A DNA stretch of 15,185 nt from an uncultured Lachnospiraceae bacterium (GTDB lineage Bacteria; Bacillota; Clostridia; Lachnospirales; Lachnospiraceae), in contig CANRMO010000037.1 in NCBI GenBank assembly GCA_947631755.1, positions 1-15,185 on the forward strand, read 5' to 3'. The translations under genes were made by a program, and so were the position numbers. Below the pieces are notes generated by a model. That model was not told where the DNA came from, did no database searches, and saw only the letters and a program-made list of their open reading frames with translations. Of the stretch, positions 1 to 6,684 are shown piece by piece. Within the stretch, counting starts at the first letter, position 1, and every line of letters starts with the position of its first letter.

Positions 1-17
1 CGGCTGTCATAATAATG

Positions 18-72
18 AAAAAACCGGCCGTTATGAGACATGAATCAATGATTTCTGTCTTATAACAGCCGG
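18..72 (-). terminator. Intrinsic terminator of the 68-residue orphan gene
   Basis: On the minus strand, 16 bases after the stop codon at 89-91, bases 72-56 pair with 40-24 in a 17-base-pair stem. Fifteen are Watson-Crick pairs and two are G-U type. The stem base is GC-rich (CCGGC/GCCGG) and the top AT-rich. The inner loop bases (42-54) can pair partly as well. The stem is followed at once by six T residues (bases 23-18 read on the minus strand). This is the standard layout of a Rho-independent terminator for the minus-strand gene. Confidence 0.8.
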
Positions 73-88
73 GATAATGTGCAGAAGA

Positions 89-295
89 TTACTCTGTGTC
101 GGTAAAGAGAATGACCGGTTTATTTAAGCGGTATTGGTAATACTTGATGACATTGCCGCTGTATACCCGGAGTGGGCACCAGTTGCAGAGGTCATAGTCT
201 TTATTATAGGGAAGATGGTAATAAAAGCCATCGGGGGATGTGTCATTTTTGTCATAAGTTAACAGTTCCTTCGCAAACAGCTCCTGTGGCGTCAT
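89..295 (-). CDS. Small orphan protein, 68 residues, function unknown
   Basis: I do not recognise this protein. It is a soluble-looking 68-residue product with no signal peptide or membrane segment, rich in Tyr and Asp, with a C-N-W-C pair near residues 37-40 that could bind a metal or form a disulfide. Evidence that it is real: an AGGAGG Shine-Dalgarno site (306-311) lies 10 bases before the ATG, a good sigma-A promoter lies just upstream, and a strong intrinsic terminator follows the stop. It is therefore a single-gene transcription unit, divergent from the DHH phosphoesterase gene. Its function cannot be inferred from context. Confidence 0.75.
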   Translation of the reverse strand: MTPQELFAKELLTYDKNDTSPDGFYYHLPYNKDYDLCNWCPLRVYSGNVIKYYQYRLNKPVILFTDTE

Positions 296-333
296 AACAG
301 TCCTTCCTCCTGTATCAGAAAATCTATAATACT

Positions 334-362
334 ATTATAAGCTCATTTCGCGCAGTTTGCAA
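334..362 (-). promoter_or_regulatory. Sigma-A promoter for the 68-residue orphan gene
   Basis: Read on the minus strand, TTGCAA at 362-357 (4 of 6 matches to TTGACA) is followed by a 17-base spacer and a perfect TATAAT at 339-334. The predicted transcript would start near 327, giving a leader of about 30 bases that carries the AGGAGG site. Confidence 0.65.
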
Positions 363-385
363 TAAAAATATTTATTTGCAATGAC

Positions 386-414
386 TTGTAGATTTCCCTG
401 TCTTCTGTTAAACT
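386..414 (+). promoter_or_regulatory. Possible weak extended -10 promoter for the DHH gene
   Basis: TTGTAG at 386-391, a 17-base spacer and TAAACT at 409-414, with TG one base upstream of the -10 box (406-407), would make a weak extended -10 promoter. The transcript would start near 421, leaving a leader of only about 11-23 bases. The match is poor at both boxes, so this is tentative. Confidence 0.35.
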
Positions 415-431
415 GAGAAAAAAGAGGAGAA

Positions 432-1406
432 ATGGGGGAATTTATGTACTTAGATAAATTTGAGCGGTTTGATGAGATCTATATACAGTGTCATGACAAC
501 CCTGATGCGGACGCCATTGCATCCGGGTACGGTTTGTACTGTTATTTCTGCAGCACGGGAAAGAGAGTGCGCTTTTTTTACAGCGGCGAAAATCCCATTA
601 CAAAGCCATCTCTGCTGTTGATGATCGAACATCTGCATATCCCGATCGAATATGTGGATAAGCCTATCCGGTGCGGACTGCTTCTGACGGTTGACTGCCA
701 GTATGACGGGGGGAATGTGACTCACATGGAGGCGGAGAGGATCGCCATGATTGATCACCATGCGCGGTGTGTGCCCGCAGATGAATGGTGTCTCTTCCGG
801 GAGGAATACGGCAGCTGCTGTACTGTTGTGTGGGAGCTTTTGCAGGAAAAAGGGTTTGACGTCAACCGGGACACCGAGCTTGCGACGGCACTTTTTTACG
901 GGCTCTACAGCGATACCGGCTGCCTCTCTGAGATCTATCAGCCCATGGACCGGAAACTCAGGGATTATCTGGAGATTGACCGCTCGGTTATGGATGAGCT
1001 TGTGAATTCTAATCTGACCAGGCAGGAGCTTCAGATCGCGGGGGAAGCGCTGTCACAATATATGTATGACGAAAATCTGCAGTGCGCGATCATCCGGACA
1101 AGGGCCTGTGACCCGAACCTGCTCGGCGTGATCAATGACCTGGCGATCCAGGCAGATACGATTACACTGTCTGTTGTGTACAGTGAGACATCGATCGGCT
1201 ATAAATTTTCTGTCCGCAGTAATCTGAATGAGGCCAGGGCCAGCGGGGTTGCCCAGTATATCAGTGAGGGGATCGGCACTGGCGGCGGCCACGTAAATAA
1301 AGCCGGGGGATTTATTTTAAAAAAGCTGCAGGAAGAAAAATACCCGGGGAAAGATTTTGAGCAGATATTGTGTGACAAAATATGGGAATACAGCCTGCAG
1401 GACTGA
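432..1406 (+). CDS. DHH/DHHA1-family phosphoesterase (NrnA-like)
   Basis: A predicted cytosolic metal-dependent phosphoesterase of the DHH superfamily, which includes nano-RNase/pAp phosphatase NrnA and c-di-nucleotide phosphodiesterases. Seen in the sequence: motif I HDNPDADAIAS (residues 21-31), motif II VDC (87-89), the signature DHH triad (108-110), YSDTG (159-163) and the DHHA1 glycine-rich GTGGGHVNKAG (282-292). The 324-residue length fits two-domain NrnA-like proteins. There is no membrane segment or GGDEF/PAS domain, so it is not GdpP. The exact substrate (pAp, short RNA, pApA or other) cannot be read from sequence. The AGAGGAG site ends only 2 bases before the ATG at 432. The in-frame ATG at 444, preceded by GGGGGA, is a good alternative start and gives 320 residues. 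The lipoprotein gene follows after 21-24 bases, so they are probably cotranscribed. Confidence 0.88.
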   Translation: MGEFMYLDKFERFDEIYIQCHDNPDADAIASGYGLYCYFCSTGKRVRFFYSGENPITKPSLLLMIEHLHIPIEYVDKPIRCGLLLTVDCQYDGGNVTHMEAERIAMIDHHARCVPADEWCLFREEYGSCCTVVWELLQEKGFDVNRDTELATALFYGLYSDTGCLSEIYQPMDRKLRDYLEIDRSVMDELVNSNLTRQELQIAGEALSQYMYDENLQCAIIRTRACDPNLLGVINDLAIQADTITLSVVYSETSIGYKFSVRSNLNEARASGVAQYISEGIGTGGGHVNKAGGFILKKLQEEKYPGKDFEQILCDKIWEYSLQD

Positions 1407-1430
1407 GGCAGCCCGGAGGAGGTAAGGGTG

Positions 1431-2714
1431 ATGTACAGGGCAATCATTATTTTCCTGCTGTGCGGGACGGTTTTTTTGGCGGCGGCGTGCGGGAAAAAGG
1501 ATAAGACAGGCAAAGAGAGCGGCCGGGAGCCTGCCCAGACACAGCCGGCAGCCACAGAATCAGCGGTCTCGTCCGGTGCGGCGGCCGGGGACAGCCTGGA
1601 GGAGCAGAGCTCTTATTTTGCTGAGCAGATCGCAGCAGGCATGATGGACCGCGTGTGGGAACATTTTACAGAGAGCCTGGCGGGGCAGATGCCCATTGAT
1701 ATCCTGCAGGCATCCTGGGACAGTGTGGTGGCCGGTGCGGCGGGATATCAGGGGGTGGAGAGCGCACAGGGGAGTGAGAGCGGGGGAATGCGGGTTGTTC
1801 TCGTCACGCTGCGCTATGCCGGGAATCAGGGCAAAACGATCCGGTTTGTCTACAATGAACAGGGGGAGATCGCCGGTATCTGGTTTGACACTGTTACGCT
1901 TGAGAGGGCGGCCACCGGGGAGTCGGTGGCGGCTGTCAGCGACTATGAGGAGACTGAGTTCACGGTCGGAAAAGAGCCCTGGCTGCTGAGCGGCAGGCTG
2001 ACGCTTCCGGTGGGACAGGAGAAGCCTCCGGTTGTCATTTTGCTCGGAGACGGCACGGATGTGGATATGGACGGCACAGTGGGAGCTGCCGGAAACAAGC
2101 CGTTAAGAGATCTGGCGCAGGGGCTGGGAGCCCAGGGCATTGCTTCTCTGCGGTATTCCATGCGCGGGTGCGAGTACCGTGACGCTCTTCCGAAAGACAG
2201 TGGGATCTATGACCTTTTGCTGGAAGATACCGGCTGCGCTGTGGCCGGGCTGTACAACGATCAGCGGATAGACCGGGAGAGGATTTATATTGCTGCCATG
2301 GGAAACAGCGCCGCCTATGTCCCGGCCATGGTGGCGGACAAGCCAAACCGGATCGCGGGAGCTGTCCTGATGGGGGCAAAGCCTGTCTTTTTCAGCCAGA
2401 CTTTTTATGCGAAAAAAACAGAGGAACAGAAAACAGTTGTCTCTGACCCCAAATATTTTATCGATAAAAATTCCACCTTCCCCCTGCTTCTGATCCAGGG
2501 GGAGGCGGATGTTGAGACGGATATGGATGATTTTGAACAGTGGAAGGCGCTGTGGAAAGGGCGCGCCCACACGACATACCGCTCCTTTGATAAACTCAAC
2601 CACTACCTCATGCCCGCCACAGGGGCCGCGGGCCGGGCTGATTATGACAAAAAGGGATCAGTGAACCCGGCGGTGATCCAGACTATTGCCGGCTGGATAC
2701 AGGAGCAGCGGTAG
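1431..2714 (+). CDS. Lipoprotein with DUF3887-like region and divergent alpha/beta hydrolase
   Basis: A predicted membrane-anchored extracellular serine hydrolase of 427 residues. The signal peptide ends in a lipobox L-A-A-A-C with lipidated Cys20, then a low-complexity linker (about 21-52). Residues 55-155 look like DUF3887, which often precedes hydrolases of this kind. Residues 175-427 are an alpha/beta hydrolase: GNKPLRDLA (221-229), a nucleophile elbow candidate GNSAA (Ser293), an acid in GEAD (Asp360) and His391 in the C-terminal NH. Both the usual HGSGP oxyanion segment and the usual GHSxGG elbow are altered, so activity is uncertain and the substrate unknown. GGAGGAGG (1415-1422) serves either ATG 1431 (8-base spacing) or GTG 1428 (5-base spacing). 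It probably forms a two-gene unit with the DHH gene. Its stop lies 8 bases from the stop of the opposing ATPase remnant. Confidence 0.82.
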   Translation: MYRAIIIFLLCGTVFLAAACGKKDKTGKESGREPAQTQPAATESAVSSGAAAGDSLEEQSSYFAEQIAAGMMDRVWEHFTESLAGQMPIDILQASWDSVVAGAAGYQGVESAQGSESGGMRVVLVTLRYAGNQGKTIRFVYNEQGEIAGIWFDTVTLERAATGESVAAVSDYEETEFTVGKEPWLLSGRLTLPVGQEKPPVVILLGDGTDVDMDGTVGAAGNKPLRDLAQGLGAQGIASLRYSMRGCEYRDALPKDSGIYDLLLEDTGCAVAGLYNDQRIDRERIYIAAMGNSAAYVPAMVADKPNRIAGAVLMGAKPVFFSQTFYAKKTEEQKTVVSDPKYFIDKNSTFPLLLIQGEADVETDMDDFEQWKALWKGRAHTTYRSFDKLNHYLMPATGAAGRADYDKKGSVNPAVIQTIAGWIQEQR

Positions 2715-2722
2715 AAAAATTC

Positions 2723-3010
2723 TCAGTCGTTCCTTTTTCCCCGGCACAAATGTTTTTCCAGTTCCACAAGAGGGATTGGCAGAAGGGACAGGACAATGAC
2801 CATGCCCCACTGCATGGCACTCAGTGTTGTGGTGTGGAAGATATTCTGCAGGGTGGGCAGTGTCATCACGCTGCACTGAAGGAAAATGCAGAACAGTGCG
2901 CTGAACAATAGTTTCTTATTTCCCAGTATCCCGATTTCTGTGAGGGAGTGGCTGCTGCGCATGTTGAACGAGTGGATGAGCTGGGACAGCGACAGCACGC
3001 CGAAACACAT
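2723..3010 (-). pseudogene. C-terminal M8-M10 remnant of the broken P-type ATPase
   Basis: These 95 residues continue the upstream ATPase in the same reading frame after an in-frame TAG (3020-3022) and three further codons. They begin TMCFGVLSLSQLIHSFNMRS, which matches the M8 region of Ca2+-type P-ATPases, and continue with two hydrophobic segments and VELEK near the end, as in the M9-M10 tail of the family. The ATG at 3008-3010 has no Shine-Dalgarno site. It lies 9 bases past the TAG, so only re-initiation by terminating ribosomes could translate it. It most likely belongs to a disrupted gene spanning 2723-5254. A sequencing error or stop readthrough cannot be excluded. Confidence 0.7.
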
Positions 3011-3019
3011 GGTGGAGTT

Positions 3020-5254
3020 CTAGGCCACTAGGGCCAGGGAGCCGATGAACATGCCCTCTACGATCATCTGGAATACGGTGTCAGCGGTGAACATCCCTTT
3101 TCCTGCCGGAACCGGAGGCCTGTGCATAATATCCCGGTCGGGTGGTTCCACTCCCAGGCACAGAGCCGGAAAGGAATCTGTCACCAGGTTGATAAAGAGG
3201 AGCTGGACCGGCAGCAGGGGCACGGGCAGCCCGAACAGAATAGCGGCAAAGATTGTCATGATTTCCCCGATGTTGCAGGAGAGGAGGAAATGGATGGCTT
3301 TTTTTATGTTGTCGAAAATACCGCGTCCCTCCCTGACCGCGGAGACGATTGTAGAGAAATTGTCATCCATGAGGATCATATCCGCTGCGTGTTTGGCTAC
3401 GTCCGTTCCGCTCTTCCCCATGGCGCATCCGATATCGGCGGCTTTTAGGGCCGGGGCGTCATTTACGCCGTCTCCGGTCATTGCCACCACATTGCCCCGC
3501 TGCTGGTATTGTTTGACAAGGCGGACTTTGTGGGCGGGGGTGACACGGGCAAATATATGGTAGCGGTGCAGGTTTGCGGATAGTTCCTGGTCGGTCAGGC
3601 GGTCAATCTCCTGTCCGGTGAGAACTTCGTCTGCGCTGTGGCAGATTCCCAGTTCCTGCCCGATAGCGGCGGCGGTGATCCGGTGGTCGCCGGTGATCAT
3701 GACAGGGCGGATCCCGGCCCTCTGGCAGCTCTGGACAGCGGCAAATGCCTCTTTCCTTGGCGGATCCATAAGACCCGCAAAGCCGACGAAGATCAATTCT
3801 TTTTCCAGAGAGGCGTTTTTGGCAGCAGTGGATTGTGTGCGAAAGGCTACCGCCAGCACCCGCAGGGCCTGGGAGGCGTATTCTTCTGATTCTCTCCGGA
3901 TAATTTCCCGCATCTCCCTTGTGAGGGGAACCGGTTCCCCGTGGTCGTAGTATTTTGTAGAATCTCTCAGAAGAATTTCCGGGGCGCCTTTTGTGACAGA
4001 GAGAAAACCGTCTTTGGAGTTGTGGAGTGTGGTCATTTTTTTGCGCTCTGAGTCAAAGGGGAGTTCGAACACCCGCGGGGACACCGATTGCTCCGACCCA
4101 CAGTCTACCCCGTAGGATTCCGCGAAGCGGACGAGAGCCTCTTCCATGGGGCCGGACTGGTTGTTGCACAGAACAAAGAGACGCGAGAGAAAGGCCGGGT
4201 CACAGCGGCACCAGTGTCTGCGCACAGTCATCTTATTTTCTGTCAGTGTTCCTGTTTTGTCGGAGCAGATGACAGACGCGCTGCCAAGTGTTTCCACAGC
4301 CGGGAGATGGCGGATAATGGCATTTTGCTTTGCCATGCGCTCCACGCCGAGGGAGAGCATGATCGTGACCAGAGCGGGAAGGCTCTCAGGAATGGCGGCT
4401 ACACCGAGGCTGACGGAAGTCATAAACATAGAGAACACCGGCTGGCTGTTTCGGATTCCGAGGAAAAAGACGAGGGCGCAGATGGCCAGAGCCAGCAGGC
4501 CCAGCAGTTTTCCGGTCTTATTCAGGCGGCGGGTGAGGGGCGTTTCGGGTGATTCCTCACGGGTCAGCATGCCCGCGATTCTGCCAATCTCTGTGTCCAT
4601 TCCGGTGGCGGTGACATAGAAAGTGCCCCGGCCGGTTGTGACCATGGTGCCGGAGAACACACAGTTTTTTTGGTCTCCCAGGGGAACGCGGGACGCATGG
4701 ATGGGATCGGTGGTCTTTTCGATAGAGCCAGTCTCCCCGGTCAGTGCGGACTCTTCCGTCTGGAGATTCTGGCAGGTGAGGAGCCGCCCGTCTGCCGGGA
4801 TCTGGCACCCGCTCTCCAGGTATACGATATCTCCGGGCACCAGTTCCCGGGAGGGGATCTGCTGTTTTCTGCCCGCGCGCAGTACCGTGCTCTCTGGCGT
4901 CTGCATGGAGCGGAGAGCGGAGAGAGAGTGCTCCGCCTTGCGCTCCTGCCAGACCCGTATCACAGCATTTATGAGGACGATGGCGAGGATGATCAGCGGG
5001 TCAGTGAGATCCGTGTTACCCTGCATGTAGGAGGCGATAAAAGAGATCAGTGCGGCGGCCAGCAGTGTGAGGATCATAAAGTCCTTAAACTGTGCGATAA
5101 ACTGTGCAAAGAGCCCTGGGCCTTTCTCTTTCTGAAGTTCGTTGAATCCGGCCTCAGCGCGGATGCTCTGAGCTTCCTCTTCGCTCAGCCCCTGTTCGGG
5201 GAGACATTTCGTCCGACGGATCAGTTCGGCGGTGCTGATAGAATACCAAGTCAT
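3020..5254 (-). CDS. Ca2+-type cation P-type ATPase, truncated after M7
   Basis: A P2-type ATPase resembling the calcium pumps (SERCA/PMCA-like) that export Ca2+ across the cytoplasmic membrane. Seen in 744 residues: N-terminal cation ATPase domain, M1-M2 (about 57-105), actuator-loop LTGE (171-174), M4 PESLP (289-293), phosphorylation motif DKTGTLT (332-338, Asp332), KGAPE (422-426), TGDH (521-524), TGDGVND (593-599), M5 NIGE (661-664) and M6 NLVTD (689-693). The M4, M5 and M6 Ca2+ ligands known from SERCA are therefore present. The frame is cut by TAG directly after M7. The family usually runs to about 870-900 residues, with M8-M10 now in a separate remnant, so the pump is probably non-functional. 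I chose the ATG at 5252-5254 because GGAGG sits 6 bases upstream. An in-frame ATG at 5416 lacks such a site and adds a non-family extension. Confidence 0.85.
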   Translation of the reverse strand: MTWYSISTAELIRRTKCLPEQGLSEEEAQSIRAEAGFNELQKEKGPGLFAQFIAQFKDFMILTLLAAALISFIASYMQGNTDLTDPLIILAIVLINAVIRVWQERKAEHSLSALRSMQTPESTVLRAGRKQQIPSRELVPGDIVYLESGCQIPADGRLLTCQNLQTEESALTGETGSIEKTTDPIHASRVPLGDQKNCVFSGTMVTTGRGTFYVTATGMDTEIGRIAGMLTREESPETPLTRRLNKTGKLLGLLALAICALVFFLGIRNSQPVFSMFMTSVSLGVAAIPESLPALVTIMLSLGVERMAKQNAIIRHLPAVETLGSASVICSDKTGTLTENKMTVRRHWCRCDPAFLSRLFVLCNNQSGPMEEALVRFAESYGVDCGSEQSVSPRVFELPFDSERKKMTTLHNSKDGFLSVTKGAPEILLRDSTKYYDHGEPVPLTREMREIIRRESEEYASQALRVLAVAFRTQSTAAKNASLEKELIFVGFAGLMDPPRKEAFAAVQSCQRAGIRPVMITGDHRITAAAIGQELGICHSADEVLTGQEIDRLTDQELSANLHRYHIFARVTPAHKVRLVKQYQQRGNVVAMTGDGVNDAPALKAADIGCAMGKSGTDVAKHAADMILMDDNFSTIVSAVREGRGIFDNIKKAIHFLLSCNIGEIMTIFAAILFGLPVPLLPVQLLFINLVTDSFPALCLGVEPPDRDIMHRPPVPAGKGMFTADTVFQMIVEGMFIGSLALVA

Positions 5255-5328
5255 AGTTAACCTCCATTCCGGCAAAGTAGCCGCAAGAAAAATGTCATAA
5301 TATGTTACCTGGATTTGTTTCTGTGCAT

Positions 5329-5362
5329 AGTATAAAATAAAAGCAGAGGGGATGCCCCTCTG
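5329..5362 (-). terminator. Terminator-like hairpin in the ytaF leader, minus-strand orientation
   Basis: Bases 5344-5351 and 5355-5362 form a perfect 8-base-pair stem (CAGAGGGG/CCCCTCTG) with a 3-base loop. On the minus strand it is followed by CTTTTATTTTATA, a good U-rich tract. No U-tract follows it on the plus strand. It would stop minus-strand RNA arriving from dedA across ytaF, before the ATPase gene. On the plus strand the same hairpin could lie in the 5' leader of the ytaF-like gene. Confidence 0.5.
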
Positions 5363-5388
5363 GCTGAATGCATCAGAATGGGGAATGT

Positions 5389-5922
5389 ATGTTTTTTTTG
5401 GTATTGCTGGCGGCATCTGTCAGCCTGGATACTTTCGGGGTCGGCATGGCCTATGCCATGGCAGGGGTGAAGATACCGTGGAATACAAGGTTTTTGATCA
5501 GCGGGATCATTTTTGCCCTGACGGCGGCCGCAGTCTTTGCGGGAAGGAGCCTCGGCAACTGGATCCCGGCGTTCTGGTTCCGCCTCGCGGGAGCCGGGAT
5601 ATTACTGTGTATCGGAATCCGGACACTGTGGAATGCGCTGGGTGAAAACCGCACAAAGGATTACGATAAGGATGAATCCTCCTGCATAGAGCCGGCGGAG
5701 TGTGTTATGTTATCACTGACGCTGGCGCTGGATTCCATGTGCGCGGGGCTGGGGATCTCAGATACCAGTCTTTTGGCCTATCTGTTTCCTGTGTTTGCCG
5801 CCGCTGTCAATCTGGTCTTTCTCTCGCTGGGGACAGTGGCCTGCTGCAATCTGCGCAAAGTCAACGGGTTGGCAGGGTGTGTCCTGGTCATTCTCGCCCT
5901 TTTCCGTTTTGTCTGCGGCTAG
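5389..5922 (+). CDS. YtaF/MntP-family small membrane protein
   Basis: A 177-residue, nearly all-hydrophobic protein of the MntP/YtaF (DUF204) family. The family includes the manganese exporter MntP and the Bacillus sporulation membrane protein YtaF. It has the internal duplication typical of the family: VSLDTFGVG (11-19) in the first half and LALDSMCAG (112-120) in the second, each with the membrane Asp expected for ion binding. A charged loop (about 86-102, DYDKDESSC) separates the halves. The first repeat with KIP resembles YtaF more than MntP, so I call it YtaF-like; the ion transported is unproven. I prefer ATG 5389, which starts directly at the first membrane helix behind GGGGA. ATG 5368 has no ribosome site. 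No convincing -35 box is visible upstream, only TATAAAAT at 5331-5338. The last 35 bases overlap the convergent dedA-family gene. Confidence 0.8.
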   Translation: MFFLVLLAASVSLDTFGVGMAYAMAGVKIPWNTRFLISGIIFALTAAAVFAGRSLGNWIPAFWFRLAGAGILLCIGIRTLWNALGENRTKDYDKDESSCIEPAECVMLSLTLALDSMCAGLGISDTSLLAYLFPVFAAAVNLVFLSLGTVACCNLRKVNGLAGCVLVILALFRFVCG

Positions 5923-6502
5923 GGGCGGTAAATTTTGTGAGAAAGAAAAAGAGCAGGAGTGGTATGCCGATGATCAGGATCCATTTCTTATACAGGTTAA
6001 AGTAAAAAAAGAATATACCGCGGTACGGGTAAAAGTAAAATCCGAGGCTGGTCAGCAGACTGTTCCAGATCACAATACCGATGGCGGAACAGGCCAGGTA
6101 GCTCATCAGCGGCTGCCTCATGGCCCCGGCCACGAACCCGATATAGGTGCGGCACAGCGGGAGAAGCCGGCTGAGAAGGACCGCTCCCCTGCCGTGGTTG
6201 CCGAATGTGCGGTAAGAGGCGAGGATGGGCCGTTTCAGGGAGGGGAAACGCCGGATGGCCCGCTCAAGGAGAGGGGAGCCACCGGCGCGGCCGATCCCGT
6301 ATGTAATAGTGGTCCCGGCCAGTCCGCAAGTGCTGCTGATCAGGACAAGGAGTGGAAAGGACAAGCCGTGACAGGCCCCGACCAGTCCCGCCAGCGGGAG
6401 AATGATCTCACTGGACACAGGGAAACAGGCATATTCCAAAAAAATCAAAAAAAACATGGCAGGAAGCCCGTAATCTTCAATGAGCTGATTTATAATGGAC
6501 AT
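5888..6502 (-). CDS. DedA-family (SNARE-associated/VTT) membrane protein
   Basis: A 204-residue polytopic membrane protein of the DedA superfamily. Some members act as lipid scramblases or flippases (for example undecaprenyl phosphate or phosphatidylethanolamine recycling) or affect proton-motive force and drug resistance. Seen here: the N-terminal re-entrant region with Glu23 and PVSSEIILPLAG (28-39), GTTITYGIGRAGG (63-75), and the family core SRLLPLCRTYIGFVAGA (111-127) with the conserved R-x-x-P and RT elements. Several hydrophobic helices follow, ending in a basic tail. AAAGGAGG (6509-6516) lies 6 bases before the ATG, an excellent start. The gene ends inside the 3' end of the convergent ytaF-like gene, with no terminator of its own. 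Substrate specificity cannot be assigned. Confidence 0.88.
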   Translation of the reverse strand: MSIINQLIEDYGLPAMFFLIFLEYACFPVSSEIILPLAGLVGACHGLSFPLLVLISSTCGLAGTTITYGIGRAGGSPLLERAIRRFPSLKRPILASYRTFGNHGRGAVLLSRLLPLCRTYIGFVAGAMRQPLMSYLACSAIGIVIWNSLLTSLGFYFYPYRGIFFFYFNLYKKWILIIGIPLLLFFFLTKFTAPSRRQNGKGRE

Positions 6503-6546
6503 GGGCAGCCTCCTTTATGTACACACAGCGCCACGGGGGATAGTGG

Positions 6547-6560
6547 TCCGCCCGGGCGGA
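6547..6560. other. 14-base perfect palindrome between dedA and the L,D-transpeptidase gene
   Basis: TCCGCCCGGGCGGA is fully self-complementary and lies 45 bases upstream of the dedA start codon and about 58 bases upstream of the -35 box of the transpeptidase promoter. No T-run follows on either strand, so it is not a terminator. It could be an operator for a dimeric regulator or a small RNA hairpin in the dedA leader. No function can be assigned from sequence alone. Confidence 0.35.
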
Positions 6561-6617
6561 ATAACTGTCCGTGAACAGCGTTTGTTACAGCATATGCACT
6601 CAGATTCCGAAGTATTC

Positions 6618-6646
6618 TTGACAAAGGAACGCTTGCTTGGTATTAT
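6618..6646 (+). promoter_or_regulatory. Strong sigma-A promoter of the cell-wall/leuS/luxS operon
   Basis: Perfect TTGACA (6618-6623), a 17-base spacer and TATTAT (6641-6646, 5 of 6 matches to TATAAT). The transcript should start near 6653, giving a leader of about 32 bases before the transpeptidase ATG at 6685. It is the only strong promoter I see ahead of the five co-directional genes up to luxS. The short leader has no room for a riboswitch or T-box. Confidence 0.85.
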
Positions 6647-6684
6647 AAATAATGTATGCAATTTTTTGAGTGATGGGGGATTGG

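Noticed and set aside
3045..5030. Several plus-strand open frames across the ATPase gene
   Set aside because: All lie opposite a well-conserved ATPase frame and show Arg/Ser-rich, low-information translations typical of shadows.
5795..6574. 259-codon plus-strand open frame over dedA
   Set aside because: Hydrophilic, repeat-poor translation antisense to a DedA gene with intact motifs and a perfect ribosome site. It has no ribosome site of its own.
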